Source: Cordylochernes scorpioides (Eukaryota; Arthropoda; Arachnida; Pseudoscorpiones; Chernetidae). From it: DNA of 64,000 nt. The stretch lies in the NCBI GenBank assembly GCA_030710605.1, contig CP092875.1:69557529-69621528 (forward strand). Reading direction: 5' to 3'. The position numbers and the translations under genes are program-made. This document shows, piece after piece, positions 10,965-22,563 of this stretch. How positions within the stretch are numbered: position 1 is the first letter of the stretch; the number at the start of each line of letters is the position of its first letter. The notes beneath the pieces are model-generated. The model had not been told where the DNA came from. It was given only the letters and a program-made list of their open reading frames with translations, and made no database searches.

Positions 10965-11702
10965 ATGACTTGCTACTCTCTAAAGCGATTGATAAAAAGT
11001 TTTGAGGAAACTGGATCTCTGGAAGCAAAACCTCGGAGTGGAAGACCATCGACATGCAAGTCAGTGGCTGTTACGGTTTTTCAGAATGCTGAAGCTATTG
11101 AAACGTTATCCACGTATGGAGAAGTAACTGGTAGACAAGTTTCTCGACAAACGGGGATTTCGTATGGAACAGTTTGCAGAGATCACACATTTAGAATTTT
11201 TCTATAAAAATACCCTAACAAAATTCAAAGTTTTCACGAGTTGAAAGTCTGCGATTTTGAGAAGCGTCAGGAATTCGCTGCATGGGTTTTCCGGCAAATT
11301 GATATTGATGAAAACTGGCTGTCAAATGTTCTAAGAACAGATGATGCTCACTTTTATCTAAAGGGAGAATTTAACATTCAAATCTGCCTCATTTTGGCAA
11401 CAGAAAACCCTAGGAATTTTACAGAAATACCACTTCATCAGCACAGAGTTACAGTTTTGTGTGGGTTCACTTCTTCTTTTATTATTGGGCCATTTTTCTT
11501 TGAAAAAATCAATGGAATAACTTTTAAAACCGTTTTTCTAACTGGTGAACGTTTTGTTCAACTTTTGAGAGAAAAGGTTATTCCCATATTGCAGGACAGA
11601 AAAGCACTAAGCGAAATAACATTCATGCAAGATGGAGGACCTCCTCATATCTCCCGCGGTGCCAAACAATTGCTGAAGGATACGTTCGGTGAAATTCGTT
11701 GA
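10965..11702 (+). pseudogene. Mariner-family transposase (frameshifted)
   Basis: Two open stretches in different frames. 10965-11207 has the helix-turn-helix part (LKRLIKSFEETGSLEAKPRS, GRQVSRQTGISYGTV). 11241-11702 has the DDE catalytic part: VLRTDDAHFYLKGE (first Asp), HQHRVTVLCGF, and ITFMQDGGPPHISRGAKQLL (second Asp). After the stop near 11702 the DNA still recalls a PDLTPY-type third motif in another frame (about 11730-11765). Known role: cut-and-paste transposition at TA. At least two frameshifts make it non-functional. Confidence 0.85.
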
Positions 11703-12221
11703 TAAGTCGCCACTTTATATACCAGAGGCCTCCAATATCACCAGACTTGACGCCTTATAATTACGGTTATGGGGGTACATTAAGTCTCGTTTTTATCGAT
11801 GCCGGCCTACCACATTGGCCATGTTGAAGGCTTCTATCAGATGGCACGTTTTATAAATTTCAACTATTTAATTGTGACCATACTGTCATCTATCGTCTGC
11901 AGGCGGTGTTTGAGAATGAAGGGCGCCACATTGAGCAAGGATTGTACCTAATACAAGAGAGAAGGCAGTTACCTCATGCGTTATTTTGCAGCTCTTTGTT
12001 TTGGGTTATGGAATAATAAATGCTGTCCTCACATCCTGACTCTTTTTTTTCTGTGAACAGTAATTTTTTTGTTTGTCATTTGCCCACATCTTATATTATG
12101 TCGTGCAGGCCAAAGTGTTATAACTTCTCGAATAACACTGGTATACACAATTTTATCCCTTATGTTTAGTTTATCGCTTTTCGCTCATTAGAAGAAATAG
12201 CATAAGGAATATTCTCTGTAT

Positions 12222-12244
12222 CCCCCCCCCCCCCCCCCCCCCCC
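12222..12244. repeat. Poly-C run (23 C)
   Basis: Uninterrupted run of C on the + strand within the mariner-like element; length is likely unreliable in the assembly. Confidence 0.95.
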
Positions 12245-13045
12245 AACTTTAGAAATTTTGGGCAAAAAATAATACAAAATGATTTTACTACCACGTTTTT
12301 CAACGCAAAAGGTCGATTTAAAAATGATTTTTTTAGGGGATACATTTTCAAAATTATGTACAGTATAATAAACAATGATAACATTTGACAAACCCATGGG
12401 ATATTTGGAATAAAGTACGACAAATATATTTTGTCACTCCCCTCTATATTTCATTTTTGGATCATGACAAATATCCGGTTAAATAGTCAAGAAACTATAC
12501 ATTCCTTATAGCACGAAATCCTATTAGTAGTGCCATCATAATTTTTGGTACTATATAAACATTTCAAAAATCGTGTATTGATATCAGTAGTTATTTTCAA
12601 ACATTCAATCTATTTAAAAAATCTCCATCTAAAATATAAATATTTTTTGCTACATGTTTTAATTTGCATATACCTATTTTACATATCTCAGATTGTATTT
12701 AAAAATCGTCAACCAATTCTTCTAACTTTTGGCGAAATGGTGTTTTATTAATTTATCATTTGATATTAGTAGGGTTCTTTCCTGGTATTTAAAAAGGAAA
12801 AATACGTGTCGTTCAGTTATATTTTTCAATTTATCAAACAATTTGGCCGCGGAATCTCTGATTTTGGTAGAGCGCCATCTAGCGAATAAAGTTGTAACTA
12901 AAATCAATTTCGAATTTTTCATTATTTGCCATAAAAAATCCCATTGCATCTTGAACACAATGGTGTTTACCGCATTGCTCTAGCGCAAATATTCGCGGAG
13001 TTATTAATTTTTAAAGTTGTGCGGGACTTTTGGATCACCCTGTAT

Positions 13046-13400
13046 ATAAAAGTCAGCGTATGTATGTATGTTTGTCAACTATACACGTCCACAATACGTA
13101 ACTAATCTGATTGAAATTTTAACAGCATATGAATTAGAATCTGGAAAAACTCAGTGAAAATTTCAGGTCTCTATCCCGAATATCCGTCGTGTTATTTGCA
13201 AATTTGCTCTTTCGCTCGCGCCTCTAGCGGTGAAAATGGGGGATAATACCAGCTGACCTAATGTACATGTAAAGTTTGGAGCGGGACGTTTCACAAGAGT
13301 GACATCCACGGCTCCAATTTATAATTGAAACGATTAGTATTTGAATAAAAAAATTTAATCGGGTAAAACCCGGGCGTTGCCCGGGTCATTCGGCTAGTTT
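13046..13400 (-). repeat. Interspersed repeat, CCCGGGCAACGCCCGGG head, inverted copy
   Basis: Minus-strand copy of the family at 13541-13935. It starts at the GC-rich palindrome (13366-13385) and ends in TATGTATG repeats near 13060. It directly abuts the mariner-like element. No coding sequence seen. Confidence 0.7.
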
Positions 13401-13540
13401 TACCCTAAGTTCAAATCTCGAGTCACATTTTGTCATCTACTTTTCTTGTATCCTTTTTTGCTTTTGCCTATTTTTAAATATTCGAATTTTATATCTTTAA
13501 TAAAAATGCTACATGAAATATATATGTTTGTTTTATTAAA

Positions 13541-13935
13541 TACTAGACGAATGACCCGGGCAACGCCCGGGTTTACACGATTAAATGTTATATTCAAACA
13601 CTATTCGTTACAATTATAAATTGGCGCCGTGGGTGTCACTCTTGTGGAACGTCCCGATCCAAACTTTACATGTACATTAGGTCAGCTGATATTACCTCCC
13701 ATCTTCACCGCTAGAGGCGCTGCTCGCGAGCTAAGTAGAATAATTTGAATATATAGTTTTAATGATTGATTTATATATTTTTTAAAATAGCCTATCTTCT
13801 TCCCCGTATTTTTTACCGATGTATGGAAATTTTGGTTTGAATTAATGAACTACTGCGAATTTGTATACAGGTCATACAAACCAACAAACCAACAAACAGA
13901 CAAACATACAAACATTCATTTTTATATATATAGAT
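13541..13935 (+). repeat. Interspersed repeat, CCCGGGCAACGCCCGGG head
   Basis: Begins CTAGACGAATGACCCGGG, passes a GC-rich palindrome, contains CATGTACATTAGGTCAGCTG and ends in CAAACATACAAACATTCATT followed by a TA run. The copy at 30905-31558 is longer. Head-only pieces recur at about 52130-52163 and 52330-52360. Structure (fixed head, microsatellite-like tail) fits a non-autonomous element; class not determined. Confidence 0.7.
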
Positions 13936-13951
13936 ATATAATATATATTTA

Positions 13952-14252
13952 TGTGGCAATATAATAATGTGGGGAGAGAGAAATAATCACACCACAAGTT
14001 GGTAGAGGAATTCTAGACAACCAGCGAGAGAGATGGGAGAAAGCCGGGCCCGGCAACCACCGGGCGGCCGTTTGTGTCGAATACAATCACCAACTGTCTT
14101 AATTAGTCCTGAGGTTCCAAGTAACGGGGCCCCAGTTGGTGGCCCCTTGGAATGTCGCTGATGTCTCAAATGACCGGACTTTTGCTGCCCTTCCCACTCT
14201 GGGTTGACTGTAGGTTTGCTTTATTATTCCAGGAAGAGTATATATTATGACA
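13952..14252 (+). repeat. About 300-bp TG...CA repeat (solo-LTR-like), copy 1
   Basis: Starts TGTGGCAATATAATAA, ends AGAGTATATATTATGACA, in a TA-rich target. Other copies at 22564-22849 and 47199-47477. It contains GGAATGTCGCTGATGTCTCA and ends with GTTTGCTTTATTATTCC. TG...CA ends and the TATA-like context suggest a solo LTR or short terminal-repeat retroelement. Confidence 0.55.
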
Positions 14253-14601
14253 TATATATATATATATTAGTTTTATTCCTTATTAAATCTTGTTAGTTAA
14301 CTTTGTGTGTTGAAATATGATTTATATAAATAAAGGAGAATTGCCTTTTCACACAACTTTTCAATGGACAGAACAACTTATCACTTAAATTTGAGAATGT
14401 CCTATACAGTCTGATCGTGATTTGAGACATTGTCACGGCATTTAAAAAAAAAAACTATCTTAAAAAAAATCAGGTTTTTAATCATGAGTATATAAGAATA
14501 ATCGCTTATTGAAAGTCGGTCATCACTTTTTACAAAATTCATCAACTCCTTCTATCAATCTTTTCAGAAGTGGAAATGTGATGTTGATGTGTTTTTCAAA
14601 T

Positions 14602-14910
14602 TTCTTCTTCTTTCTTATCTCCACACTGGGTGAAGTAGAATGCAGCTGCCTTTGTCATCAAGAATGGAAGCACTACTCAGTGGCAGGCCGACTTAGCTCC
14701 AAAAAAAAATGGCCACCTCTGACATGAGGAAAAGACGCCATGTACAGCCGCTCCTAACATGGAGTACAAACGCTGCTCATCCTGTATCCCTGGATTAGGA
14801 GCCCTTACAGGGTACTATCAGCCGGGCCAGCTGAGCCCAGGTTTTTTAGCGAGATTGTTACTGCTCCCCCTCCTCCTTTTTCATCCGGACTTGGAACCGG
14901 CAAAGGCGGA
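14602..14910 (+). repeat. Interspersed repeat, CAGCCGGGCCAGCTGAGCCC family, copy 1
   Basis: Starts at TTCTTCTTCTTTCTTATCTC and ends GGAACCGGCAAAGGCGGA before a T run. Matches 21954-22324 and 60177-60483. A GC-richer island of about 310 bp with no open frame shared by all copies; could be a SINE or a pseudogene family. Confidence 0.7.
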
Positions 14911-14929
14911 TTTTTTTTTTTTTTTTCAA

Positions 14930-16090
14930 ATTTAATATTAATAAGACTAGATGAGTGAGGGAAAGAGATCCCGAGCAACGTCCCAGTTTTACCCGAAGGG
15001 CCTGTAAAGAGGTATTAAGAATATAGATAGTGAATTATGAGCTCAATTGCTTTAATTACAATGTTTAAATTTCATTATCTCAATATTGATTGTAATTAGC
15101 TTTTGCTTTTTTAACCTTCATTTGCGGTGAATCTGCTGTAAATCCATGTATAATAAATTTCTTTTCCTCCAATTTACCCAGACTAATCTATTATCTTGAT
15201 TGTCTTTATATAATTTATCTTGTATATAATTATCATATTACCATTAAGGTACTATTAATTTTTTCCTGCATGCATCCTACATTTCTGCTTGGAGAATCTG
15301 TATAATATTAAAAGGTCTTAATAAAGCTTTTTGTTGCTGTAGATAGTGGCTTAAAAATTGCAATAGGTATTTTTCTGATTTCCTATAAGCAGTATTTCAA
15401 GTGTAAGGTTAGGTAAAAATACTTTCTAAATAAAGTATATACATTCGGTCAGATACGCACACTAATAAATCCTGGGCATCCATAGTAGATCCTCAAAGAA
15501 AATTTCCATAGATGAGTAATATTCTTATTAGAAGCATTTCAGAAAGTAATCAGTATTGATAGATTTTTATATAAAAATGAGAATGTTATCATAACATCCA
15601 CAAAAAACATACATTAACAACATATAGGACAGCACAGTGAAAAATGTAGAGAATTAATGTATAGAGCCGTGGGGAAAATAAGAGAACAAATAGAAGACCA
15701 AAAAAAAGAAATATTAAATAGTTTTTCTTGAAAATAAAGATTTACTGGCCGAAGTATCTTTATTTTCAAGAAATATGAATGCCGGCCAGGCAGCCACTAT
15801 CTTTACGATTAAATAATTTATTAGCGAACAAATAATTCAAATAAAAATCCTTCCAAGTGAGAAACTATATACTCGTATGTATATAATACCTACTAATTTA
15901 GAAATATAGGCTACCTCTTTGTATTTGGACCTCTATTTGATGTCGCAGTGCATCTTATTACATTAGTAATAGGTAATTATTTAATAAATGTACCTTATTG
16001 TTATAAACTTAGGAACTGGTGAAAGGTTTGAATAAATATATTCAAAATAAAAAAAAATAATAAAACAAAATAAGAATATAAAATAGAAAA
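14930..16090. other. AT-rich stretch without a gene
   Basis: No protein-like frame. 15290-15345 (GGAGAATCTGTATAA, GTCTTAATAAAG) resembles the start of the solo LTR at position 83 onward, so a short LTR remnant lies here. 15725-15775 is a hairpin (TTCTTGAAAATAAAGA and complement around ACTGGCCGAAG), kin to 26905-26987. Confidence 0.5.
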
Positions 16091-16103
16091 CAATACAAAC
16101 TAT

Positions 16104-16303
16104 GAAAATTCGAAACTATTATAGACGCGTATGATTCTTTTAAAAATTAAACAATTTCTACTGTCCTTAGTGCAATAGAAAAATTAATGGGAGGGCTTTT
16201 TCCATTGTAGAAAGGGCAGTAGATATTGTTTAATTTTTAAAAGAATCATACGCGTCTATAATAGTTTCGAATTTTCATAAGAAATAGCGCGCTAATGCAT
16301 CAT
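16104..16303. repeat. Palindromic retro-type repeat with 12-bp target duplication
   Basis: Flanked by AATACAAACTAT at 16092-16103 and 16304-16315. Arms GAAAATTCGAAACTATTATA and complement; one-sided tail AGCGCGCTAATGCATCAT on the right. Same family as 5117, 42024 and 50276. Confidence 0.85.
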
Positions 16304-16389
16304 AATACAAACTATATTGCAGATAAAACTACATATACAATGGACAAATTCATTTGAAGGACCTCATGAAGATAACTAAATTTCTAGTT

Positions 16390-16926
16390 TTATATATATA
16401 CTTGGGTTCTCTCTCTCTCTCTCAACATTACACGTATGCTATCCGTATGCACATGTGAAAAAACTATATAGGTCTGTCCATGTGTAAACACATGCTCTTG
16501 TATCAAAAGACCCATTCTAGCAAAGGTTTGGCCTTGAGCCTTATTAATTGACATAGCAAAAGCCAACCTTAGTGTAAACTGACGCCTCTTCAGAATGAAG
16601 AAAAGGTTGATATCTGAAGGAACCAAGGATATTTTTGGCACCAATACAGTGTGTCCAACTTTTGTCCCTGTCAGTATTTGTTCTTCAAGGACATGAGAGC
16701 GCATGTGCTGGAACACGATATGTGTACCATTGCAAAGACTTTGCTTAAGATTAAAATTTCGCAGAAGCATAGCAATAACACCAACCTTATTTTTCAACCG
16801 TTTTGTAGATATTCCGGTTGGAGGTAGACTCTTGAGAAATTCAGTAGGGTAGTTAGTTTCCTGCTCCACATTCTCACACTCCACACTGTAAACACTGAGA
16901 AAACACTGATTCAACAAATGACACAT
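16390..16926 (-). pseudogene. Helitron Pif1-like helicase C-terminal fragment
   Basis: 178 open codons on the minus strand resembling the C-terminal half of the Pif1/RecD-type helicase of Helitron transposons: GVIAMLLRNFNLKQSLCNGT, then KRRQFTLRLAFAMSINKAQG (helicase motif with the INKAQGQT signature) and TYIVFSHVHT near the end. The Rep nuclease domain and N-terminal helicase motifs (Walker A/B) are absent, and the downstream side runs into a CT repeat. Known role of the family: rolling-circle transposition. This is an isolated, dead fragment. Confidence 0.88.
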
Positions 16927-16929
16927 TCC

Positions 16930-17395
16930 GAGTTCTTCTCGTAAGTAAAAGGTTACTCATGAACGATCAAATTGAGAAATAATTCTTATTGTTTTGTTGT
17001 TTTTTACTACCAAAAATATCTATGTTATGAAAACAACAAAGTGAACTTATATCAATATAAACGCATACAAATAAATACTTGTGTCTGTGCGCCATAGAAA
17101 TTCAATTTGAAAGAAATAAAACATCCTTGTCCATAAAACACCTTGAATATGAATTATTTGCTTAGCACTCTGTGACTTTTAATCACCTCCTCTTTATTCG
17201 ATAGATCTCTCTTCTCTTTACCTTTCTGGTTTCATTTATTTTTCTAAGCTCAAAACTTGCGTTAAAAGGAAGACGCTTTTCGTCATCTAAAGGGTTTAAT
17301 TAAAATGCGATGGCTAAAATAAATAAACTCAGGAACCGCTTTTAACCATTGGAAAAATGTGTAGATAATGAAAGGCCCTATTTTGAAATGTTTGA
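16930..17395. other. No recognisable gene
   Basis: AT-rich sequence between the Helitron fragment and the duplicated gag-like segment; no motif seen. Confidence 0.4.
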
Positions 17396-17399
17396 AGAA

Positions 17400-17510
17400 T
17401 TAAATGATATATAACCTTGGTATTGTTGCACCAAGTGGCAGCTTTGCAAGGTCGTCGACCTTGGTTTCCTCCTTCTTGGTGTTATACACGTTTCCCGAGC
17501 GGGTTTCCAT
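17400..17510 (-). pseudogene. Short gag-like start, METRSG type
   Basis: A 36-codon minus-strand frame from an ATG reads METRSGNVYNTKKEETKVDD and on to a stop. The MxTRSG start is common at the head of LTR-retrotransposon gag proteins. The second copy (58407-58613) starts METRFGNVYNTKKETKVDD. Flanks of both copies are also alike (about 17400-18010 versus 58517-58970). Likely decayed retroelement 5' ends; could instead be an unknown host exon. Confidence 0.4.
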
Positions 17511-17757
17511 ACTCAAAGCAAATAAAGAAAAGTAAATAAAAATAAATTACCTTTTAAAGTTATTGTGTTTATTTATTCGTTGTCTTCCTCGTAGGTCGTG
17601 ATTCGCCGTCTTGGTCCAGGTCCTCTCTCGCTCCAATAACCAATCAAGATATATGTACAATAAAATATTACAAAAGGAATGAAACTATAAAAAGGAATGA
17701 TATAATATAAATAATTTGTTTTAAATAAATATTAAATATCATAGAATATTTCAAAAT

Positions 17758-17913
17758 GAAGGCGATAAAAACGTGGTGATTTTCTTTTAATTGTAAAAAA
17801 CAAGCTTTCAGGCAAGAATGCCCTTCTTCGGGTTACAAAGAAGGGCATTCTTGCCTGAAAGCTTGTTTTTTACAATTAAAAGAAAATCACCACGTTTTTA
17901 TCGCCTTCATTTC
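17758..17913. repeat. Near-perfect hairpin
   Basis: Two arms of about 60 bp (GAAGGCGATAAAAACGTGGT ... GGCAAGAATGCCCTTCTT and complement) around GGGTTACA. It splits the duplicated segment (17400-18010) that is uninterrupted at this point in the 58.5-kb copy, so it is an insertion. Confidence 0.9.
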
Positions 17914-18738
17914 AAATATTATTGCGTGGCTACGTCATGTCTGATTCTAACATAGACTATTTTGTATAAATGTAGGGCGCGTTAAAATTGATGCAACAAT
18001 ATATATTTAATATCAAAAATTTTATTACTTACTGATTGCCCCTTGTATATTAAGGTAATTTAAACATAGATATGATGCTATCTTTTTTACCCTAGATAGG
18101 AATATTTATAGATATTTGAACGAAATAAATTCAATTTAAAAGGTGTGAATAGTAAGATTTGAAAGAACAAATGTAAAAAATAAGTTATTAGCAAGAAGTT
18201 TCTCTTATTTCGCATCATTCACAGCCATTTGCAGCATCGTCTGACAACGTTACTAATGCTCTTCTGGAAGCTTTTTTCTGGTCTTCTGTTTTTATCTTTA
18301 ATTGGAGGTAAGGGCGCGCTATATATACTTTTGTATAACTTTGAATATATAAATTTTATCCAAAATGTAAATATATGTAAGCAATAGTTACCCAGGAAGC
18401 ATTTGAAAAGTGAAAATATAATTTGGGTAAAAATTAAAAAATAATAAAAGAAACTTTTTACCAGAATTCTATTTTTCCTTTTCATATAAATATATATTGA
18501 TACTATTTTTAATTTTTATTTTTAGCCTCTTATTTATATAGATGTGTGTATATTAAAATGTTTTTATTTTCAATTAATATCTTAAAATAGTATTTAAAGA
18601 TGAATTTTATATATTGTAGAATTTTGTTATTTTATAATAATATTATAAATGTATTAAGCAATTCTGAATTGTGTGAAATTACTTTATTAATAAATTATTT
18701 TAGAAATATCATCATATTTATATATACTTCATTTCAAC
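17914..18738. other. AT-rich DNA without a recognisable gene
   Basis: No supported feature except the tail of the segment shared with 58.9 kb (GGGCGCGTTAAAATTGATGC). Short open frames here look accidental. Confidence 0.4.
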
Positions 18739-19112
18739 ATATATATATCGTTTTAAAATGAAGTCATATATGAAAATAAGTTAAAAGGATTTTTAATACT
18801 TGCCTTTTTATATCACAAAAAAGAGAACATTTGAAAAAGGACTTGCGATTTCATCCAGAACCTTATAAACATCATAAAAACGTTTCCTTCACATTTAAAA
18901 AACATGATGTTTATGATATATAAGCTAAGTTCTAATCTCTCTTCCAACAAAACTACCGCTATCTGAATTACACAATAGAGTCGGGTTCTAATATCATCTT
19001 GGCTCTTGTTACATGTTGTCAAGTGTGTTAAATTTAGGCTGAATGATTTACTGTTGAGTTCTAGTAAAAAGAGAGATATTTTGAAATTATACATGAATAT
19101 ATCTTGTAATTT
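18739..19112. repeat. 370-bp interspersed repeat, copy 1
   Basis: Matches 46803-47177 over its whole length, including CATCCAGAACCTTATAAACA, AACATGATGTTTATGATATA and CATCTTGGCTCTTGTTACAT. No coding potential conserved between copies. Family unknown. Confidence 0.75.
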
Positions 19113-19309
19113 TTATTATTAGTTTGGTTACATATTCTCTTTTGACACCTAATAATTATATTATTTTCTATCACAACAATTTGAGGATATTATAAATAGT
19201 TTATTATTACCTAATAATTATAAGAGTCTCTATAAGTTAAATTATTATAATTATTGATACCTCATTGTATTTCAGTTATGGCTATTTATTCCTTCTCTCT
19301 TTGAAGCTA

Positions 19310-19440
19310 ATATAGCATGATCACTAAGAGATAATATCCAAGATAGAAGTCATTTCAAAAGTTGTGATAGAGATGCATGAGGACATCAGAGGCTCTTCAT
19401 TGGATACGGCAACAATAATAAAGAGCTAATACAATATATG
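19310..19440 (+). repeat. LINE 3' end fragment
   Basis: GAGATGCATGAGGACATCAG and AGGCTCTTCATTGGATACGG match, in the opposite orientation, the LINE tail at about 6775-6840. It ends in an AATAATAAAGAGC tail. A short 5'-truncated copy of the same I/LOA-like LINE. Confidence 0.6.
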
Positions 19441-19543
19441 TAACAAATCAATTGAATTTATATTATATTATTACCCTCATTATATATATGTGTGTGTGGA
19501 ATTTATATTTTAGAAATCTTGTTAGAAGATAAACATGTAATTT

Positions 19544-19737
19544 TGGTTCCTGGAGCAAATGCACGCTAAGTCCTTGAAATCTTGTTAAAATAGACACTCA
19601 ATAAATTATACACTTATGGGAAATATGTAAATAATTTCTAATCTTAGAAAAATAATGTTTATTGACTGAATAAACATTACTCGCCCTCCTCATATAGGCG
19701 AACAGAATTCAGATATATTCGTGCGCTCCAGGAACCT
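19544..19737. repeat. Small inverted-repeat element
   Basis: Ends GGTTCCTGGAGC...GCTCCAGGAACC with a further inner pair AATGTTTATT/AATAAACATT. About 194 bp, no gene: a MITE-like element. Confidence 0.6.
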
Positions 19738-21083
19738 GGTTTATAAATATCTTTCTCTCAGATATATATATTTTTTAGATATGCAGCCTGATGTAAACAC
19801 GGGAATCTGACAACGGTCGGTGATAGAGTTCCTGCTTGGAGACATTTCAGACACTGAGATTCACTCAATGCTGTGCAGGAAAACGAAGCCATTATTAGAA
19901 GCACAATATACATTGATGGATTCAGCGCTTCCAGACTGGGGGTTTTGATATTAGTGATGAGGAAGGCCAGATAGATCAACCTTTGTATTTAAGGATCAAA
20001 TTTGGCTCTAATCAAGTCATTGATCAAGAATAACCTGATAATGATGACTCAGCAAATATTGATGGAACTTTCCCTGTCTAAATGGAGTATTCTTAATCTT
20101 ATTAATTATCTTGACTATCGAAAATAATGGCTAAATAGTTTGCAAAACCTCAACCACAAAAAAATAATGCTTTACAACAAGAGATTTGTTTAGACCTTAT
20201 CAAGAATTTTTCTGGAGAACTTTCTCAGTTTGGATTTATAATTATGACATTTCTTCAAAGAGCCACAATAGTGGTAATTAGGGCCTGAAAATCTTGGTTT
20301 CAAATTGGATTCGGTCGTGGATACAGTAGCTCTTTATCAATATTTGTATGAACCTATATTAATATACAAAAACACATACATAAATATATATTAGAATGCT
20401 TGCTCAGATGAGCATTATTAATGGCAGACTGCTATCTAGTGGAACAAAAGTGAAATAGATGTTGATATGATTTGTTGTGTGATATTTTCGAAACCCATTT
20501 TATTGATAAATCAAGAAAGGTCAACAACGAAAAGCACACATATTGTTAGAAGTTTTGAAGGGAGATAATTGATCTTTAAAAGCAAAAGCCGCCTCGCTCG
20601 TCAAAATAGACGCGAAAACATAGCGCCATCTCTATATCTAGTAAAATTAGGATCAGTGACAAAGAGTTAGGATCAGCTATGGTAAATTCTTAGAAGCTCT
20701 CACATGGACAACATGGTTTTGGAATAATGACCCTAGGCATTCCAGATCGGGCTTTGAATTCGCGTGATGCGTGCAGGATTAATGGAATCTTCAGAATTTA
20801 TTGAAGAGATGTTTAGCTGGCAGTGGAGAGAGAGAGAACAAGGCCAATTCTATACCCAAAATATTTATAGAAATTATTCCGGTAGGATATTAATTTCAAA
20901 AATAGAAAGATCACCTCTCCAGACAGAGTAGACGCAAAAATTATGCGCGATATTGTTTCCAGTTGAGCGTTTGGATTTTTACAAAGCTGATGTCGCGTCT
21001 TTGTCACTAAACTGGGTTTTCAGATATGACCAATTAATATCGGAAAGTTTTTGTGTCTATTTTAACCGGAGATGTGACCTTTT
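19738..21083. other. No recognisable gene
   Basis: Mixed sequence without protein motifs. 20860-21090 shows a weak inverted similarity (AAAAATAGAAAGATCACCTC versus GAGATGTGACCTTTTTATAA), possibly an old palindromic element. Confidence 0.35.
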
Positions 21084-21090
21084 TATAAAC

Positions 21091-21166
21091 TATGCATACA
21101 TATACAAATACATATACATACATATACAAATACATATACATACATATACACACATAAACACATAAA
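21091..21166. repeat. (CATATACA)n microsatellite
   Basis: Alternating ACATATACA/AATACATA units; simple repeat. Confidence 0.9.
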
Positions 21167-21257
21167 TATATAATCCAAGTCCAAATAGGGACTGAAATGG
21201 CCTGTCCAAATCATCCCTGAAGTGCTTTGACTTATCAGTCACCTCTTATTTGACCTT

Positions 21258-21420
21258 ACTGGGTGCTTCGCCCTTCTTTTCCTTCGGTGGTATATTTTAT
21301 TGAACGCCATCTTGAAGTTACATCAGTCTGAGTGTTTCTTAGTATTTCTATGTAGAACATTCCTATATACAACATTGCATAGGTACAACAAATTAAATAC
21401 GACATACATATATATAAAAA
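21258..21420. repeat. Interspersed repeat shared with 25.98-26.10 kb
   Basis: Blocks such as TCTTAGTATTTCTATGTAGA and AAATACGACATAC recur, diverged, at about 25980-26095. No gene. Confidence 0.45.
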
Positions 21421-21683
21421 TGCACTTACATGCATATACAAATATACGTACATCAATATTTATAATGACATATATATGTTTATAGATGATAAATTATATT
21501 TAACTATATTCATAATGAAAAGCTCAAAGATATAGTGAGGAAATCCTCACTGATTCCTCTTTTTACAGCCTCAATAGAATTTTCTGCAGGTTCTTGACTT
21601 TGCGAAAGAGTTGCTACTCGTCATTTATCTCAATTTCAAATGAAATGATAAAGAGGTCTGTGTTGACAAAAATATGTGTCCAG

Positions 21684-21886
21684 CCTTCAATAAAAGGAAA
21701 GTGAAATGTGGAGTTCCTGAGGTCGATGGAAGAAAGATCACCCCTAGGATTGTAGGAGGGAGAATAGCCAAACCTATTGCTTGGCCTTGGATGGCACAAC
21801 TTAGATACCGGGGGGGAACATCATTGTGGAGCCAGCTTGATCCATCCTCGGTGGGTCCTCACAGCGATGCACTGTTTCGCTGATGA
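21684..21886 (+). CDS. Serine protease gene B, activation-site and catalytic-His exon (frameshifted)
   Basis: Exon between a TGTGTCCAG acceptor and a GA|GTAGGT donor. It reads KCGVPEVDG, then TPRIVGGRIAKPIAWPWMAQL: the zymogen cleavage site (Arg-Ile) and first strand of a mature S1 protease, with a preceding Cys that in family members stays disulfide-bonded to the catalytic domain. After LRYR comes a run of seven G (21810-21816). Past it, the catalytic-His block (HPRWVLTAMHCFADE) is in the +1-shifted frame, so one G too many breaks the reading frame. Six G would be in frame. Either a homopolymer sequencing error or a real inactivating mutation. No signal peptide or clip-domain exon upstream was recognised. 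Confidence 0.85.
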
Positions 21887-21953
21887 GTAGGTATCACAAA
21901 ATTCCGGCCTCGTTCTTTTTTATAAACCAAACCCTAAAATCAATCATTTTTGA

Positions 21954-22324
21954 GTTCTTCTTCTTCTTTCTTATCCCCACTCAATCATATTAGGGTATCA
22001 AGCTTGCAGAGCTTGAAACTTGACAACCATCATGACTGGGTGAAATAGAATGCGTCTGCCTGTGTCATTAAGACTGGGAGTACTACTCAGTGGCAGGCCG
22101 ACTTAGCTCCAAAAGAAATGGCCGCTTCTGACATGAGGAACAGATGCCATGTGCAGCCGCTCGCTCCTAACATGGAGTATATACGCTGCTCATCCTGTAT
22201 CCCTGAATTAGGAGCCCTTACAGGGTACTATCAGCCGAGCCAGCTGAGCCCAGGTTTTTTAGCGAACTTGTTACTGCTCCCCCTTCTCCTTTTTCATCCG
22301 GGCTTGGGACCGGCAAAGGCGTTG
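21954..22324 (+). repeat. Interspersed repeat, CAGCCGGGCCAGCTGAGCCC family, copy 2
   Basis: Second copy of 14602-14910, with the same start (TTCTTCTTCTTTCTTATC) and end (GGGACCGGCAAAGGCG). Lies in the first visible intron of gene B. Confidence 0.7.
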
Positions 22325-22563
22325 AGTTGAAAGGCTTTTCTTAGCTTTCTCAAACCCTTAAGAGAGAAACTTGATAGAGTTTTTTCCAAGCCTCTTAAAA
22401 ATATGGAAAATATTATTTTTTAGCATTTTTTTAAACAAAATTTTTGATTAAATTGTAATATAGTAAATTCTGAAAGAGTTCTTTGTACTGGAGAAGCCTC
22501 TTTCTCTCCCAAATATTCTTTAGGAACAATATCATTTATTTAAAATTATCAAGAATATATATA

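Larger units (their letters stand above)
6200..13042 (+). mobile_element. Mariner-like element with long inverted ends, interrupted by a LINE
   Basis: Ends are inverted copies starting CAGGGTGATCCAAAAGTCCC, flanked by TATA on both sides (TA target site). The inverted repeats run about 430 bp (about 6200-6632 and 12608-13042), far longer than the 20-30 bp of typical mariners, with point differences between them. Inside are a broken mariner-type transposase (10965-11702) and, on the minus strand, a decayed LINE (about 7200-10560). Inference: the LINE landed in an older, now immobile DNA transposon. Confidence 0.85.
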
